This document shows, one piece after another, positions 45,848 to 54,375 of a DNA stretch of 64,000 nt. Each line of letters begins with the position of its first letter. The stretch's first letter is position 1. The stretch spans positions 1 to 64,000 of the forward strand of contig DASYYB010000066.1 in assembly GCA_035934235.1 (NCBI GenBank), written 5' to 3'. The translations under genes were made by a program, and so were the position numbers. The notes under the pieces were generated by a model. It saw only the letters and a program-made list of their open reading frames with translations. It searched no databases and was not told where the DNA came from. This DNA comes from REEB95 sp035934235 (GTDB lineage Bacteria > Pseudomonadota > Alphaproteobacteria > ATCC43930 > CGMCC-115725).

Positions 45848-48338
45848 ATGGGACTGGTTTCCCGTCCGTCGCGCATCCGGGCCGTGCTCGGCCCGACCAA
45901 TACCGGCAAGACTCATCTCGCCATCGAACGTATGCTCGGTCATCAGACCGGCATGATCGGTTTTCCGCTGCGTCTGCTGGCTCGCGAAAATTACGACCGC
46001 GTGGTGCGGCTCAAGGGCGCGCGCGCTGTCGCGCTGATCACCGGCGAGGAAAAGATCGTCCCGCCGAATCCGAGCTATTTCGTCTGCACCGTCGAATCGA
46101 TGCCGTTGGACCGGCCGGTCGATTTTCTTGCGGTCGACGAGATCCAGTTGTGCGGCGACCGCGAGCGTGGCCACGTCTTCACCGACCGACTGCTGCACGC
46201 GCGCGGCCTGAGCGAGACGATGTTCCTCGGCGCCGGCACGATCGCGCCGTTGCTGCGGCGCTTGGTGCCGGAAGCCGAAATCTCGTCGCGTCCGCGCTTT
46301 TCGACCTTGTCCTATACCGGTGCCAAGAAGCTGACGCGTCTGCCGCCGCGCAGCGCCGTGGTCGCCTTCGCCGTCGCCGACGTTTTCGCGCTCGCCGAGA
46401 TCATGCGGCGGCGCCAAGGCGGCACGGCCATCGTGCTCGGCGCCTTGAGTCCGCGCGCGCAACGCCCAAGTCGGCCTCTTCCAGTCGGGCGAGGTCGATT
46501 ATCTGGTGGCGACCGATGCCATCGGCATGGGCCTCAACATGGACCTCGACCATGTCGCGTTCGCGCGGCTGATCAAGTTCGACGGTCATGCGCCGCGGCG
46601 TCTCGCACCGGCCGAGGTCGCACAGATTGCCGGCCGCGCCGGCCGCCACATGAACGACGGCACCTTCGGCGTCACCGATGAGATCAAGGCGCTTGACGAT
46701 GTGGTTGTCGAGGCGGTCGAAAACCATCGGTTCGATCCGCTGGCGCGCCTTTATTGGCGCAACGCGCGGCTCGACTACCGCTCGCTCGGCGCCTTGATCG
46801 CCTCGCTCGAACGGCGGCCGGATCTCCCTGGCCTGGTCTCCGCGCCGCAGGCCGACGATCACGGTGCGTTGCGCGCGCTGGCGCAGATGGCCGATGTCGC
46901 CGCCATGACCACGAATCCGGCGGCGGTGCGCCTGCTCTGGGAGGTCTGCCAGATTCCGGACTTCCGTAAGGTGCTGAGCGACACGCACGCGCGACTGTTG
47001 GCACAGATCTACCATTATCTCGCCGGGCCGCGCGGCCGTTTGCCCACCGACTGGGTGGCAAGCCAGGTCGACCGGCTCGATCGCGCCGACGGCGATATCG
47101 ACACGTTGATGATGCGCATCGCGCATATCCGCACCTGGACGTACATCGCGCATCGCGCCGACTGGCTCGACGATTCCGGCGCCTGGCAGGAACGCGCTCG
47201 CACCATCGAGGACAATCTGTCCGATGCGCTGCACGACCGGATCACCCAGCGATTCGTCGATAAACGCGCGGCCTATCTCATGCGCCGCCTGGCCGATCCG
47301 CGCGAGCTGCTCGCGTCGGTGAGCGAAGCCGGCGAGGTCAAGGTCGAAGGCCATTATGTCGGCCGGCTCGACGGGTTCCGGTTCCGGCCCGATCTGGCGG
47401 CGTCCGGCGATGCCGCCAAGACGCTGCTGGCGGCGGCACAGCGCGTATTGCGCGGCGAGATCGCCCGCCGCGTCGCCCGCCTCGCCAATGCGCCGGACCG
47501 CGAATTCGCACTCACTGCAAACGGCACGTTGGCATGGAACGGCGGCACGGTCGGCCGGCTGATCGCCGGCGCGCAGGCGCTTCAGCCGAGGGTCGAGGCG
47601 ATCGCGAGCGACTACTTCGAGGGCGAACAGCGCGAAACCGTGCGCCGACGCCTGGCTGCCTTTGCCGCAGCATATTTGCGCCGGTGCCTCGCACCGTTGT
47701 TCCGCGCCCGCGATGCAGAGTTGTCGGCGCCGGCACGCGGCCTCGCCTTCCAGCTTGCCGAGGCGCTCGGCAGTCTGCCGATGGCGACGGTGGCGCCGGT
47801 GTTGCGCGCGCTGTCGTCGGCCGACCGCAAGGCGCTGACGCGGCTCGGCATCCGCCTCGGCGTCGACAGTGTCTATCACGCCGGACTGTTCGCACCGGAC
47901 GCGATCGCGCTGCGCGGCTTGCTTTGGTCGGTGGCGGCGCGCGAAACCGTGCCGGCCGCGCCGTCCAATGTGGGCGCACCAAGCGATCCGGCCGTGAGTG
48001 CGCCGGCTTATGCGGCGATGGGCTATCGCGTGCTTGGGCCGCGCGTCCTCAGGATCGACCGGATCGAGACGTTCGCCGCCCGGCTACGCGGCCTGGCGCG
48101 GCAAGGCGCGTTTGCGATCACGCCTTCCCTCGCGGCACTCGCGCATTGTCCCACCGACGAGCTCGCGGCGGTGCTGCTGGCGCTCGGCTATCGCGCGACG
48201 CAGCATGCCGACGGCGCACGCTTCGCGGCACGGCGCACGCCGGCGCGTCACCGGCGGCGTGGCCGCCGGCGCCGGTCGCCCGGTGAGGCCGCCGACAGCC
48301 CATTCGCCAAGCTCAAGGAGCTCTGCCTTGTCCGCTGA
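45848..48338 (+). pseudogene. SUV3-like ATP-dependent RNA helicase, split by a frameshift
   Basis: Two frames together make an ~829-residue SUV3-type helicase. The first part (from ATG 45848) has Walker A GPTNTGKT (15-22) and the DExx box DEIQ (97-100). The second resumes at 46461 with NAQVGLFQSGEVDYLVATDAIGMGLNMD, then QIAGRAGR, and a long C-terminal region with a basic tail. The break is inside CGCGCGCGC at 46452-46460, where two bases seem missing between SPR and RNAQV. Family members in alphaproteobacteria are full-length RNA helicases. It could be a real mutation or a sequencing error. Confidence 0.85.
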
Positions 48339-48666
48339 CGGCGGCACATTATCGACTTTGCGGCTCGACAAGTTCCTGTGGTTCGCGCGCCTGGCGCGCA
48401 CGCGTTCGGCGGCGGCGCGGCTGTGCGCCGAAGGCCGCGTCGCCATCGCCGGCATCGCGGCGTTCAAGCCACATCAGCCGGTTCGGGTCGGTGACTGGAT
48501 CACGGTCGAGCAGGGATGCTGGCGGCGCCGGCTGCGTGTCACGGCCCTCGGCGAGCGGCGCGGCAGCGCGACCGACGCGCACCGGCTTTACGATGAGCCC
48601 GCGCCGCCGCAGCCGATTCCGCACGAACCATGGGTCGCGCTGCTCGAAGAAGAAGTCGGCGCCTGA
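48328..48666 (+). CDS. S4-domain RNA-binding protein (Hsp15-like)
   Basis: 112 residues from TTG 48328, chosen for a perfect AAGGAG seven bases upstream; the start lies inside the end of the helicase gene. The S4 RNA-binding domain spans residues ~8-60 (LRLDKFLWFARLARTRSAA, then VRVGDWITV). Hsp15 homologs bind the 50S subunit carrying nascent chains after heat shock. Overlap with the helicase gene points to one RNA-metabolism operon. Confidence 0.88.
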   Translation: MSADGGTLSTLRLDKFLWFARLARTRSAAARLCAEGRVAIAGIAAFKPHQPVRVGDWITVEQGCWRRRLRVTALGERRGSATDAHRLYDEPAPPQPIPHEPWVALLEEEVGA

Positions 48667-48676
48667 CGCCGCCGAG

Positions 48677-49300
48677 TCACACGCTGCAATCCTTCCACGG
48701 GCCGATATCGAGATGGATGTGATTACGGTGGTCGTAGTTGGTATTGGGTGTCAGCACGACGCTGAATAGACCGCACGCGCCGCGCGCCACCGCGTGCAGG
48801 AATTCGCTCTTGGGGCCGCCGCCGCGCCAATCGCGCTCGACGATCACTGTGTCACCGTTGTCGAGCGTGAAGCCTGCGACGTCGATGGCATCGCCCTTCG
48901 CGTGCTCGCTCCATTCGCCGTTCGGCTGGCCGCGGCAGGAATAGGTGCCGAGATTGCGGAGCTGGCCGACCGACGCGTGCAGATAACGCTGTGCCGCCGG
49001 TTGGACGATTTCACGCGTGAAGCGCTCGAGCCGCAGCGCCAGATCGCAGGTGACGAGGCCGGATCGATTCCATGGCACACCGTCCGCGCTGACGCGCACC
49101 GCGTCGTAGACCGGACACGGACCTTCGGGCGCTGCGGCGGCGACATATTGGACGTGCAGCCGGTCGAGATCGGCCCGGCAGACCGCCGGCGGCAGATAGG
49201 TCACCGGCGGCGGGCGATAATGCGGCCCACCGCATCCCGCCGGCGCCAGCATCACGACGGCCAGCGCCGCCCACCGCACCGAGACACGCCAGGACGGCAT
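48677..49300 (-). CDS. Extensin-like C-terminal family lipoprotein
   Basis: 207 residues from ATG 49300. Signal with lipobox-like APAGC, so probably a lipoprotein or secreted. The extensin-like C-terminal domain shows SVGQLRNLGTYSCRG, HAKGDAIDVAGF and the C-terminal HRNHIHLDIGPW, with metal-ligand-like His and Asp residues resembling peptidoglycan LAS peptidases. Role unproven; a cell-wall function is inferred. Confidence 0.85.
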   Translation of the reverse strand: MPSWRVSVRWAALAVVMLAPAGCGGPHYRPPPVTYLPPAVCRADLDRLHVQYVAAAAPEGPCPVYDAVRVSADGVPWNRSGLVTCDLALRLERFTREIVQPAAQRYLHASVGQLRNLGTYSCRGQPNGEWSEHAKGDAIDVAGFTLDNGDTVIVERDWRGGGPKSEFLHAVARGACGLFSVVLTPNTNYDHRNHIHLDIGPWKDCSV

Positions 49301-49376
49301 GGCGTTGAGGGAATCACAGCCGCGCCTTGCGCGGCAAGTACGACTCGCTGAACCGCACAGCGGAGAAAGCGCCGCT

Positions 49377-49589
49377 TTAGGTTGTATTGATGACCTGTAC
49401 CGGCGGGCAGGGTACCGAACCGTACGAACAGAAGACACAGCACGTACCTGGCTTTGGCCGGAGTCGCACGCCACAGGTCGCGCACTGGTACACGACCATG
49501 CAGGCGTCGGTCGGCATCGTTTCGCGCCGCGCGGCGCCGCAGGCCGGACAGGTGAGCGTCGACTCAACGATCAATGCCGGTGCGCTCAC
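49377..49589 (-). CDS. GDCCVxC-type small cysteine-rich protein
   Basis: 70 residues from GTG 49589, which overlaps the upstream stop (GTGA). Nine Cys: CPAC (14, 17), Cys30, CATC (36, 39), GTCCVFC (50, 51, 54) and Cys61 in SVPCPP. It matches the GDCCVxC family, where the third Cys of the box is selenocysteine in some species; here all are Cys and the Asp is Thr49. The zinc-ribbon-like layout suggests metal binding. Third gene of the MerR-controlled operon. Confidence 0.8.
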   Translation of the reverse strand: MSAPALIVESTLTCPACGAARRETMPTDACMVVYQCATCGVRLRPKPGTCCVFCSYGSVPCPPVQVINTT

Positions 49590-49756
49590 ACCGCGTGCAG
49601 CTCGCCGCGTTTGACGCGAGCGACGAGGTCATTCCACTCGGCGTGTGTCAGGCGCACGGTGTTGCGGTCCTCGCCGATCGTGACACCCTCGCCGGTGATC
49701 TCGACGCTCGGGCAGCCGCCGCAGGCGGGGCAAAGCGTGACTTTGATCGATTCCAT
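49586..49756 (-). CDS. 56-residue Cys protein of the merT operon
   Basis: Starts at ATG 49756 with GGAG eight bases upstream. The product begins MESIKVTLCPACGGCPSVEI, with three Cys in CPACGGC, and ends in a helical part TVRLTHAEWNDLVARVKRG. Its stop overlaps the next start (GTGA). It is 48 bases downstream of merT. No function is known to me; the Cys cluster and context suggest a metal or thiol role. Confidence 0.75.
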   Translation of the reverse strand: MESIKVTLCPACGGCPSVEITGEGVTIGEDRNTVRLTHAEWNDLVARVKRGELHAV

Positions 49757-49804
49757 CACAATCTCCGTTGGTAGTGTCGTGAAACGATTTATGGCCGGTG
49801 TCGT

Positions 49805-50194
49805 TCAGCCATAGGTCAAGCCAAGCGTCAACAGAGCGGCGCCCAGCGCCAAGCCGGTCAATGTCACCGTCGTCGCCGTCCGCGCGTCACGGCAGGCGCA
49901 CGATTTACGACGCCAGAGAAGCAAGCCACCGGCAAGGAGGCAGACCGCCGCGACGCCAAACAGATACGACTGATACGGCCCCAAGACCGACATGAAGACG
50001 ACCGATCCAAGGCCGCCCAAGCCGAGGCTGCCGAGCAGCATCGGAATCGCGCAGCACGAGGCCGCGCCAAACGCTGCCGCCACGCCGCCGGCCGCGAGCG
50101 CGATCGGCCCCATCGCACCGAACTGGCGCAGGCGGGGGAGCAGGGCAACCGCCGATTTCGTGTCGTCAGACGTGGCGCACTCCTGGGAATTCAC
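49805..50194 (-). CDS. merT: MerT-like mercuric ion transporter
   Basis: 129 residues from GTG 50194. Three or four helices. The vicinal Cys pair in TM1 (Cys47-Cys48 in ASCCAIPMLL) and a cytoplasmic-side CAC (Cys99, Cys101) match MerT. It brings Hg(II) into the cell. The promoter ahead of it predicts a transcript start within a few bases of this GTG, so translation may be leaderless. No merP or merA gene lies in the window. Confidence 0.82.
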   Translation of the reverse strand: MNSQECATSDDTKSAVALLPRLRQFGAMGPIALAAGGVAAAFGAASCCAIPMLLGSLGLGGLGSVVFMSVLGPYQSYLFGVAAVCLLAGGLLLWRRKSCACRDARTATTVTLTGLALGAALLTLGLTYG

Positions 50195-50202
50195 ACGTTC
50201 TG

Positions 50203-50233
50203 ACGCTACACTCTGTGGTCGCTACAGACTCAA
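50203..50233 (-). promoter_or_regulatory. MerR-type promoter/operator of the merT operon
   Basis: On the minus strand TTGAGT (50228-50233) and TAGCGT (50203-50208) are separated by 19 bases, the long spacer typical of MerR-activated promoters. The spacer holds the dyad TCTGTAG-N3-CCACAGA. It lies between divergent merR and merT genes. Confidence 0.8.
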
Positions 50234-50257
50234 GCGGTTATTTTCGCAGGTGTGCCA

Positions 50258-50719
50258 ATGGATCGACCGACCACGATCACCATCGGCGAGCTGTCGCGGC
50301 GGACCGGCTGCAAGGTGGAAACCGTGCGCTACTACGAGCGCGTCGGATTGATGCCGCCGGCGCCACGGACGGCCGGCCGTTACCGGCTCTACCAAGACGG
50401 CGATGTGCGCCGGCTGGCGTTCGTGCGGCGCGCGCGCGAGCTGGGTTTCACGCTCGACGACGTGCGCACGTTGCTGACGTTGGCGTGCGAACAGGCCGGC
50501 GGTCCTTGCGCCGAAGCGCGCGCCCTTGCTGCCGCGCATCTGGCCGCGGTGCGCGCCAAGATCGCCGACCTGCGGACGATGGAGCGCGTCCTGGACGACG
50601 CCGTGGATCGCTGTGCGGCGGGCGGCGATCCTTGTTGTCCCGTGATCGACGCACTGGCCGGCGACGCCAAGGCGCCGCGGTCTAGGCGCGTTGGAGCAGC
50701 GCGACGCCGGCGAGGATGA
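50258..50719 (+). CDS. merR: MerR family transcriptional regulator, mercury type
   Basis: 153 residues from ATG 50258 (GTG 50252 is possible). The winged helix reads ITIGELSRRTGCKVETVRYYERVGL. Effector-site Cys are near residues 84 (GPCAEA), 119 (VDRC) and 126-127 (PCCP), matching the three Hg-binding cysteines of MerR. It should repress and, with metal, activate the divergent merT promoter. Its 3' end overlaps the convergent transporter gene by 38 bases. Confidence 0.88.
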   Translation: MDRPTTITIGELSRRTGCKVETVRYYERVGLMPPAPRTAGRYRLYQDGDVRRLAFVRRARELGFTLDDVRTLLTLACEQAGGPCAEARALAAAHLAAVRAKIADLRTMERVLDDAVDRCAAGGDPCCPVIDALAGDAKAPRSRRVGAARRRRG

Positions 50720-51026
50720 GCAGGATGGCGACGACTTTGCCGGCGGTCAGCGTCTCGTTCCAGAAAAAATGCGCCACCAGCGCGACCACGATGTAGCTCA
50801 CCGCGACCGACGGATAGGCGACCGATAGCGGGATCTTGCGGATGGCGATCATGTAAAGAAGTGCGGCACAACCGTAGAAACCGACGCCGACGATGGTGAA
50901 GCCGTTGGTGAGTTGCGCGACGAAGTCGGCTGTACCCTGGACGCCGACCTTGAGCAGCAGCTGACCGCAGACCGCGATCAAAATTCCGCCGAACAGCGCA
51001 GCATAGTAGGGCAGCATTGTCGGCAT
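50682..51026 (-). CDS. Small four-helix EamA/SMR transporter (ArnE/ArnF-like)
   Basis: 114 residues, four transmembrane helices, like SMR proteins and the ArnE/ArnF flippase subunits for undecaprenyl-phosphate-aminoarabinose (GQLLLKV, IAIRKIPLSVAYPSVAVSYI). It directly follows an ArnC-like glycosyltransferase gene and shares one base with its stop, so a lipid-linked sugar flippase is the best inference. A drug exporter is the alternative. Confidence 0.78.
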   Translation of the reverse strand: MPTMLPYYAALFGGILIAVCGQLLLKVGVQGTADFVAQLTNGFTIVGVGFYGCAALLYMIAIRKIPLSVAYPSVAVSYIVVALVAHFFWNETLTAGKVVAILLILAGVALLQRA

Positions 51027-52009
51027 CACACCCGCCGGATCGCGCTGCCAGCATTGCGCCGCTGGCCGGATGGAATCGTGTCGCTGCGCGACACCGTCCG
51101 CACGATGGCTTGCGGGCGGCGATTGACCGTGAGGTAGAGGCGGCCGAGATATTCGCCGACCAAGCCGAGAATCAGCAGCTGCACACCGGACAGCAGCATC
51201 ACCGCAACCGTGAGCGACGCCCAGCCCGGCGGGGTCTTTTCCAGGAACAGCGCCGATACGGCTGCCCACGCGGCGCCGACAAGGCCGAGGATGCTGAGCC
51301 CGATGCCGGTAAAGGTCGACACCCGTAGCGGCATCACCGAGAAATTGACGAACATATTGAGCCATAGCCGCACCAGTCGGCGCAGCGTGTAGTTGCTGCT
51401 GCCGTGCGGCCGCGGCAGGTGCTCGACCGCCAGGCTTTCGACGCGCTGCGTGACTTGCAGCAGCAGCCCGTCGATGTAGGGGAACGGGCCTTCGTAGGCG
51501 ATCGCCTGTTGTGCGGCGAAGGCGCTGATGCAGCGGAAGCTCGACAGGTAGAGCCCCTTCGGCTTGTCGAGAACGAAATCGGCGACGTGGTTGGTGAAGC
51601 GGCTGCCGAGATTGCGCCATCCGGTATGGTGCTTTTCGATCGGCCGGGCATAGACCACGTCGGCGCCGCTGCGCTGCGCGTGCTCGAGCAGTCGCAGCAC
51701 CTCGGCCGGCGGATTTTGCAGATCGTCGTCCATGGTGATGATGTGCGCGCCGCGCGCTTCGCGCAGCCCGGCCATCACCGCGTTGTGCTCGCCGAAATTG
51801 CGCGCGAGGTCGACAAGCGTGATCGGCACGGGCGTTCGCGCCACCAAGCCGCGGCAGATTTCGAGGCTGTTGTCCGGGCTGCCGTCGTTGACCAGTACGA
51901 TCTCGTGGCCGCCCGGCACCGAAAGCGCCTGGAGGGCGGCGACCAGCGCTTCGATGGTCTGCGCGCCGTTATAGACGGGGATGACGATGCTGAGTGCGGG
52001 CGCGGTCAT
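51026..52009 (-). CDS. GT2 glycosyltransferase, ArnC/polyprenyl-phosphate sugar transferase type
   Basis: 327 residues. GT-A domain IVIPVYNGAQ with DDDLQNPPAE (acidic nucleotide-sugar motif), then two C-terminal transmembrane helices (about residues 235-290), as in ArnC and GtrB. It would put a sugar onto undecaprenyl phosphate on the cytoplasmic face. Overlaps the methyltransferase gene by four bases and the flippase gene by one. Confidence 0.88.
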   Translation of the reverse strand: MTAPALSIVIPVYNGAQTIEALVAALQALSVPGGHEIVLVNDGSPDNSLEICRGLVARTPVPITLVDLARNFGEHNAVMAGLREARGAHIITMDDDLQNPPAEVLRLLEHAQRSGADVVYARPIEKHHTGWRNLGSRFTNHVADFVLDKPKGLYLSSFRCISAFAAQQAIAYEGPFPYIDGLLLQVTQRVESLAVEHLPRPHGSSNYTLRRLVRLWLNMFVNFSVMPLRVSTFTGIGLSILGLVGAAWAAVSALFLEKTPPGWASLTVAVMLLSGVQLLILGLVGEYLGRLYLTVNRRPQAIVRTVSRSDTIPSGQRRNAGSAIRRV

Positions 52010-52719
52010 GGGCGGGTTCCGACGGCCAGAATCGAGCCGCCGAAGGGAAGACGCAAGCCCGATCTGAGCAGCGTCGACTCAAATCTCGCCGTGGCGTCGA
52101 ACAGCCATTCGAAGGGCGCCGGTAACAGGCCGACCCCGCTGCCGTCGGCGGGCAGCAGGCGGCGCGCCACCATCAGCGGGAACAGCAGCGTGTTCCAATA
52201 GGTTGCGCGGACACGGCCGAAGCCGGCCGCAGCCAACAGCCGCGTTACCTCGCGGCGGTGGAAGCGGCGGGCGTTGTCGACCGCACGGTCGTGCGCCGAA
52301 TAAAGCCATGGATAGGCCGGCAGGTTGACGATGAGCGCGCCGCCCAGCGTGAGGCAGCGGTACATCTCGCCCAGCGCGCGCTCGACGCCCACGCCGCGGT
52401 GGCACAGCACGTCGGCGCTGACGATGACGTCGAATGCGGCGTCACGGAACGGCAAGTCGTCGACCGAGCCCTGCGCCACCGGGCGGCCGGCCTTGGCTTG
52501 CGCCAAGCGGCAGGCGAAACCGTCGCGATCAAGTCCAAAGCTCGCACCATGCGTCAGTGCGGCGAGGAAGCCGCCGGTGCCGCAACCCGCGTCGAGCAGC
52601 CGGCCAGCCGGCATCGCCGTGAACGACATCGCGGCGGCGTGCAGGTTGCGGCGCAGCGCGCGCGTCCACCACATGTGGTCCTCGACCGCAGCCAGCCGCT
52701 CATATTCGCCGCGCTCCAC
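52006..52719 (-). CDS. Class I SAM-dependent methyltransferase
   Basis: 237 residues. Motif I RLLDAGCGTGGFLA, then GLDRDGFACRLA and the FDVIVSADVL region. The opening YERLAAVEDHMWWTRALRRN is common in methyltransferases of glycan clusters. It likely methylates a sugar or lipid intermediate of this operon. Confidence 0.88.
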   Translation of the reverse strand: MERGEYERLAAVEDHMWWTRALRRNLHAAAMSFTAMPAGRLLDAGCGTGGFLAALTHGASFGLDRDGFACRLAQAKAGRPVAQGSVDDLPFRDAAFDVIVSADVLCHRGVGVERALGEMYRCLTLGGALIVNLPAYPWLYSAHDRAVDNARRFHRREVTRLLAAAGFGRVRATYWNTLLFPLMVARRLLPADGSGVGLLPAPFEWLFDATARFESTLLRSGLRLPFGGSILAVGTRP

Positions 52720-52725
52720 GGGACC

Positions 52726-54375
52726 TCAGCGGGCGGCGGCGACCGCCGCCGCGCGTGCGCCGTGCGCCAGCACCGCGCGCCGGTCGATCACCACCGACAG
52801 CAGCGTGCCCAGGCGCGTAACCCGATAAATCGTGCGCCCCGTTACCGATTCGTTGCACGCGTCCTTGGTGAAAGCGATGACGAACTGGGCGTTAGCGCGA
52901 TCGGGCGTGAAGATGAAATTCGGCGGGAAGTAGTAGGCCGCCGATTCCGGCGGTCCGCACACGAACACGGTGAAATCGTGATCCATAAAATCGTCGCCAT
53001 ACTCGCCGCGCAGGTAATTCTCGAGCGCGGCGACGTCCTCGGCATAAGAATTCGCCCAATAGTCGAGCTTGAAGAGGCCCTGCGCGCCGCGCGTACCGCC
53101 GACGAAGGCGTTGTAATAGACGTACTCGTCGGGGTGCAGCATCGTCATCACAGCGACGTGGTAGACGCCGTAAAGCGCGAGCGTGCCGTAAACCCATGGC
53201 CGCCACGTTTGCCGCGCAAGCGCGACGAGCGCCTGCTCGGCCGTGAGCGCAGCGGCGACCGCGATCGGCGGTAGCACGAAGATGAAATGCCGCATGCCGT
53301 CGAAAAGCACCGCCTTGATCGCGATGGCATAGGTCACCGGAAAGACGATGGCGAAGCCGAGCATGAACAGGCCAAGGATGCGCGCGCGGTCGCGCCGCGC
53401 GTCGGCACCGCGCAACTGTATGACGGCGATGACCGGCGCCGCGGCGAACAGCAGCAGCACCAGCTCAGGCAGCGCCAGGACGATGTAGGTCGGCAGGTAG
53501 GTCCACGGCAGATCGCCGGCCGGGATGTAATGCCCGTCGAACAGCGTCCCGTAGGGAAAGATCTCGTGCGAGAAATAGAGTAGCGCGTGGACCGGATTGA
53601 CCAAGGGCGATTGCTGCGCCCACGGCCAGAACAACAGCATCACCGGATAGGCGACTGCGATCGTCGGGAGATACAGCCGCCAGCCGCCGGCCCAGCTTTC
53701 GCCGAAGGCCAGCCGTATGCTGCGGCTTTCGGCCAGGCGCCAAACGCCGAACGCCAGCAGCGCCATGCCGATATAGCCGAAGATCAGCAGGCCGCCGACG
53801 CGTACGGCAAGCGCCAAGCCCGCTGCCAGGCCGAGCTTGGCGCCCAAGCGCCAATCGGGCTGCGGCAATTGCCGGATCGCGCCCACGAGGTAGTAGAGCG
53901 CCCAGACCATGCTGGCGGCGAACGGCACGTCCTTCGGATTGTTGAACATCTGGCCGTAATAGTTCGGCGTCAGGGCCAGGAAGAGCGCCGCGACGAAAGC
54001 CGCGCGCGACCCGCCGAGAACACGGCCGAGCTTCCAGGTGCCGACGATTCCGACGATGCCGATCAGCGCGTTGAGCAGGTGGCGGGTCTCGAACGTGCCG
54101 TACGGCGACACGTGGTTGAGCGCCGCCGCGATCGTGTCGAAAATCGACCCGTAATAGAACAGGTCGTAGAGCCGCATGTAGGAATGGTCGGCGAAGCCGG
54201 AGAGGTAATAATTGAGGACTGCCACGCCGTACCAATTCTGCGCGTCCTCGTCCCAGGTGACGCCGTAATCCTGGAAGGTGACGAGCGCCAGAACCAGCAG
54301 CACGACAAAGAGGGCCAGCGCCGCATTGTCCCAACCGAAACGAGCGCACCAGCGCGCCAGCGGCGTCGCGCTCAT
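52726..54375 (-). CDS. GT-C type membrane glycosyltransferase
   Basis: 549 residues with about 11 helices and an acidic Asp-Glu in the first periplasmic loop (YGVTWDEDAQNW), a hallmark of GT-C enzymes that use polyprenyl-phosphate sugars (GT39/GT83-like). TPNYYGQMFNNPKDVPF is another conserved block. It would transfer the flipped sugar to a periplasmic acceptor such as lipid A or polysaccharide. Six bases separate it from the methyltransferase gene. Confidence 0.82.
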   Translation of the reverse strand: MSATPLARWCARFGWDNAALALFVVLLVLALVTFQDYGVTWDEDAQNWYGVAVLNYYLSGFADHSYMRLYDLFYYGSIFDTIAAALNHVSPYGTFETRHLLNALIGIVGIVGTWKLGRVLGGSRAAFVAALFLALTPNYYGQMFNNPKDVPFAASMVWALYYLVGAIRQLPQPDWRLGAKLGLAAGLALAVRVGGLLIFGYIGMALLAFGVWRLAESRSIRLAFGESWAGGWRLYLPTIAVAYPVMLLFWPWAQQSPLVNPVHALLYFSHEIFPYGTLFDGHYIPAGDLPWTYLPTYIVLALPELVLLLFAAAPVIAVIQLRGADARRDRARILGLFMLGFAIVFPVTYAIAIKAVLFDGMRHFIFVLPPIAVAAALTAEQALVALARQTWRPWVYGTLALYGVYHVAVMTMLHPDEYVYYNAFVGGTRGAQGLFKLDYWANSYAEDVAALENYLRGEYGDDFMDHDFTVFVCGPPESAAYYFPPNFIFTPDRANAQFVIAFTKDACNESVTGRTIYRVTRLGTLLSVVIDRRAVLAHGARAAAVAAAR

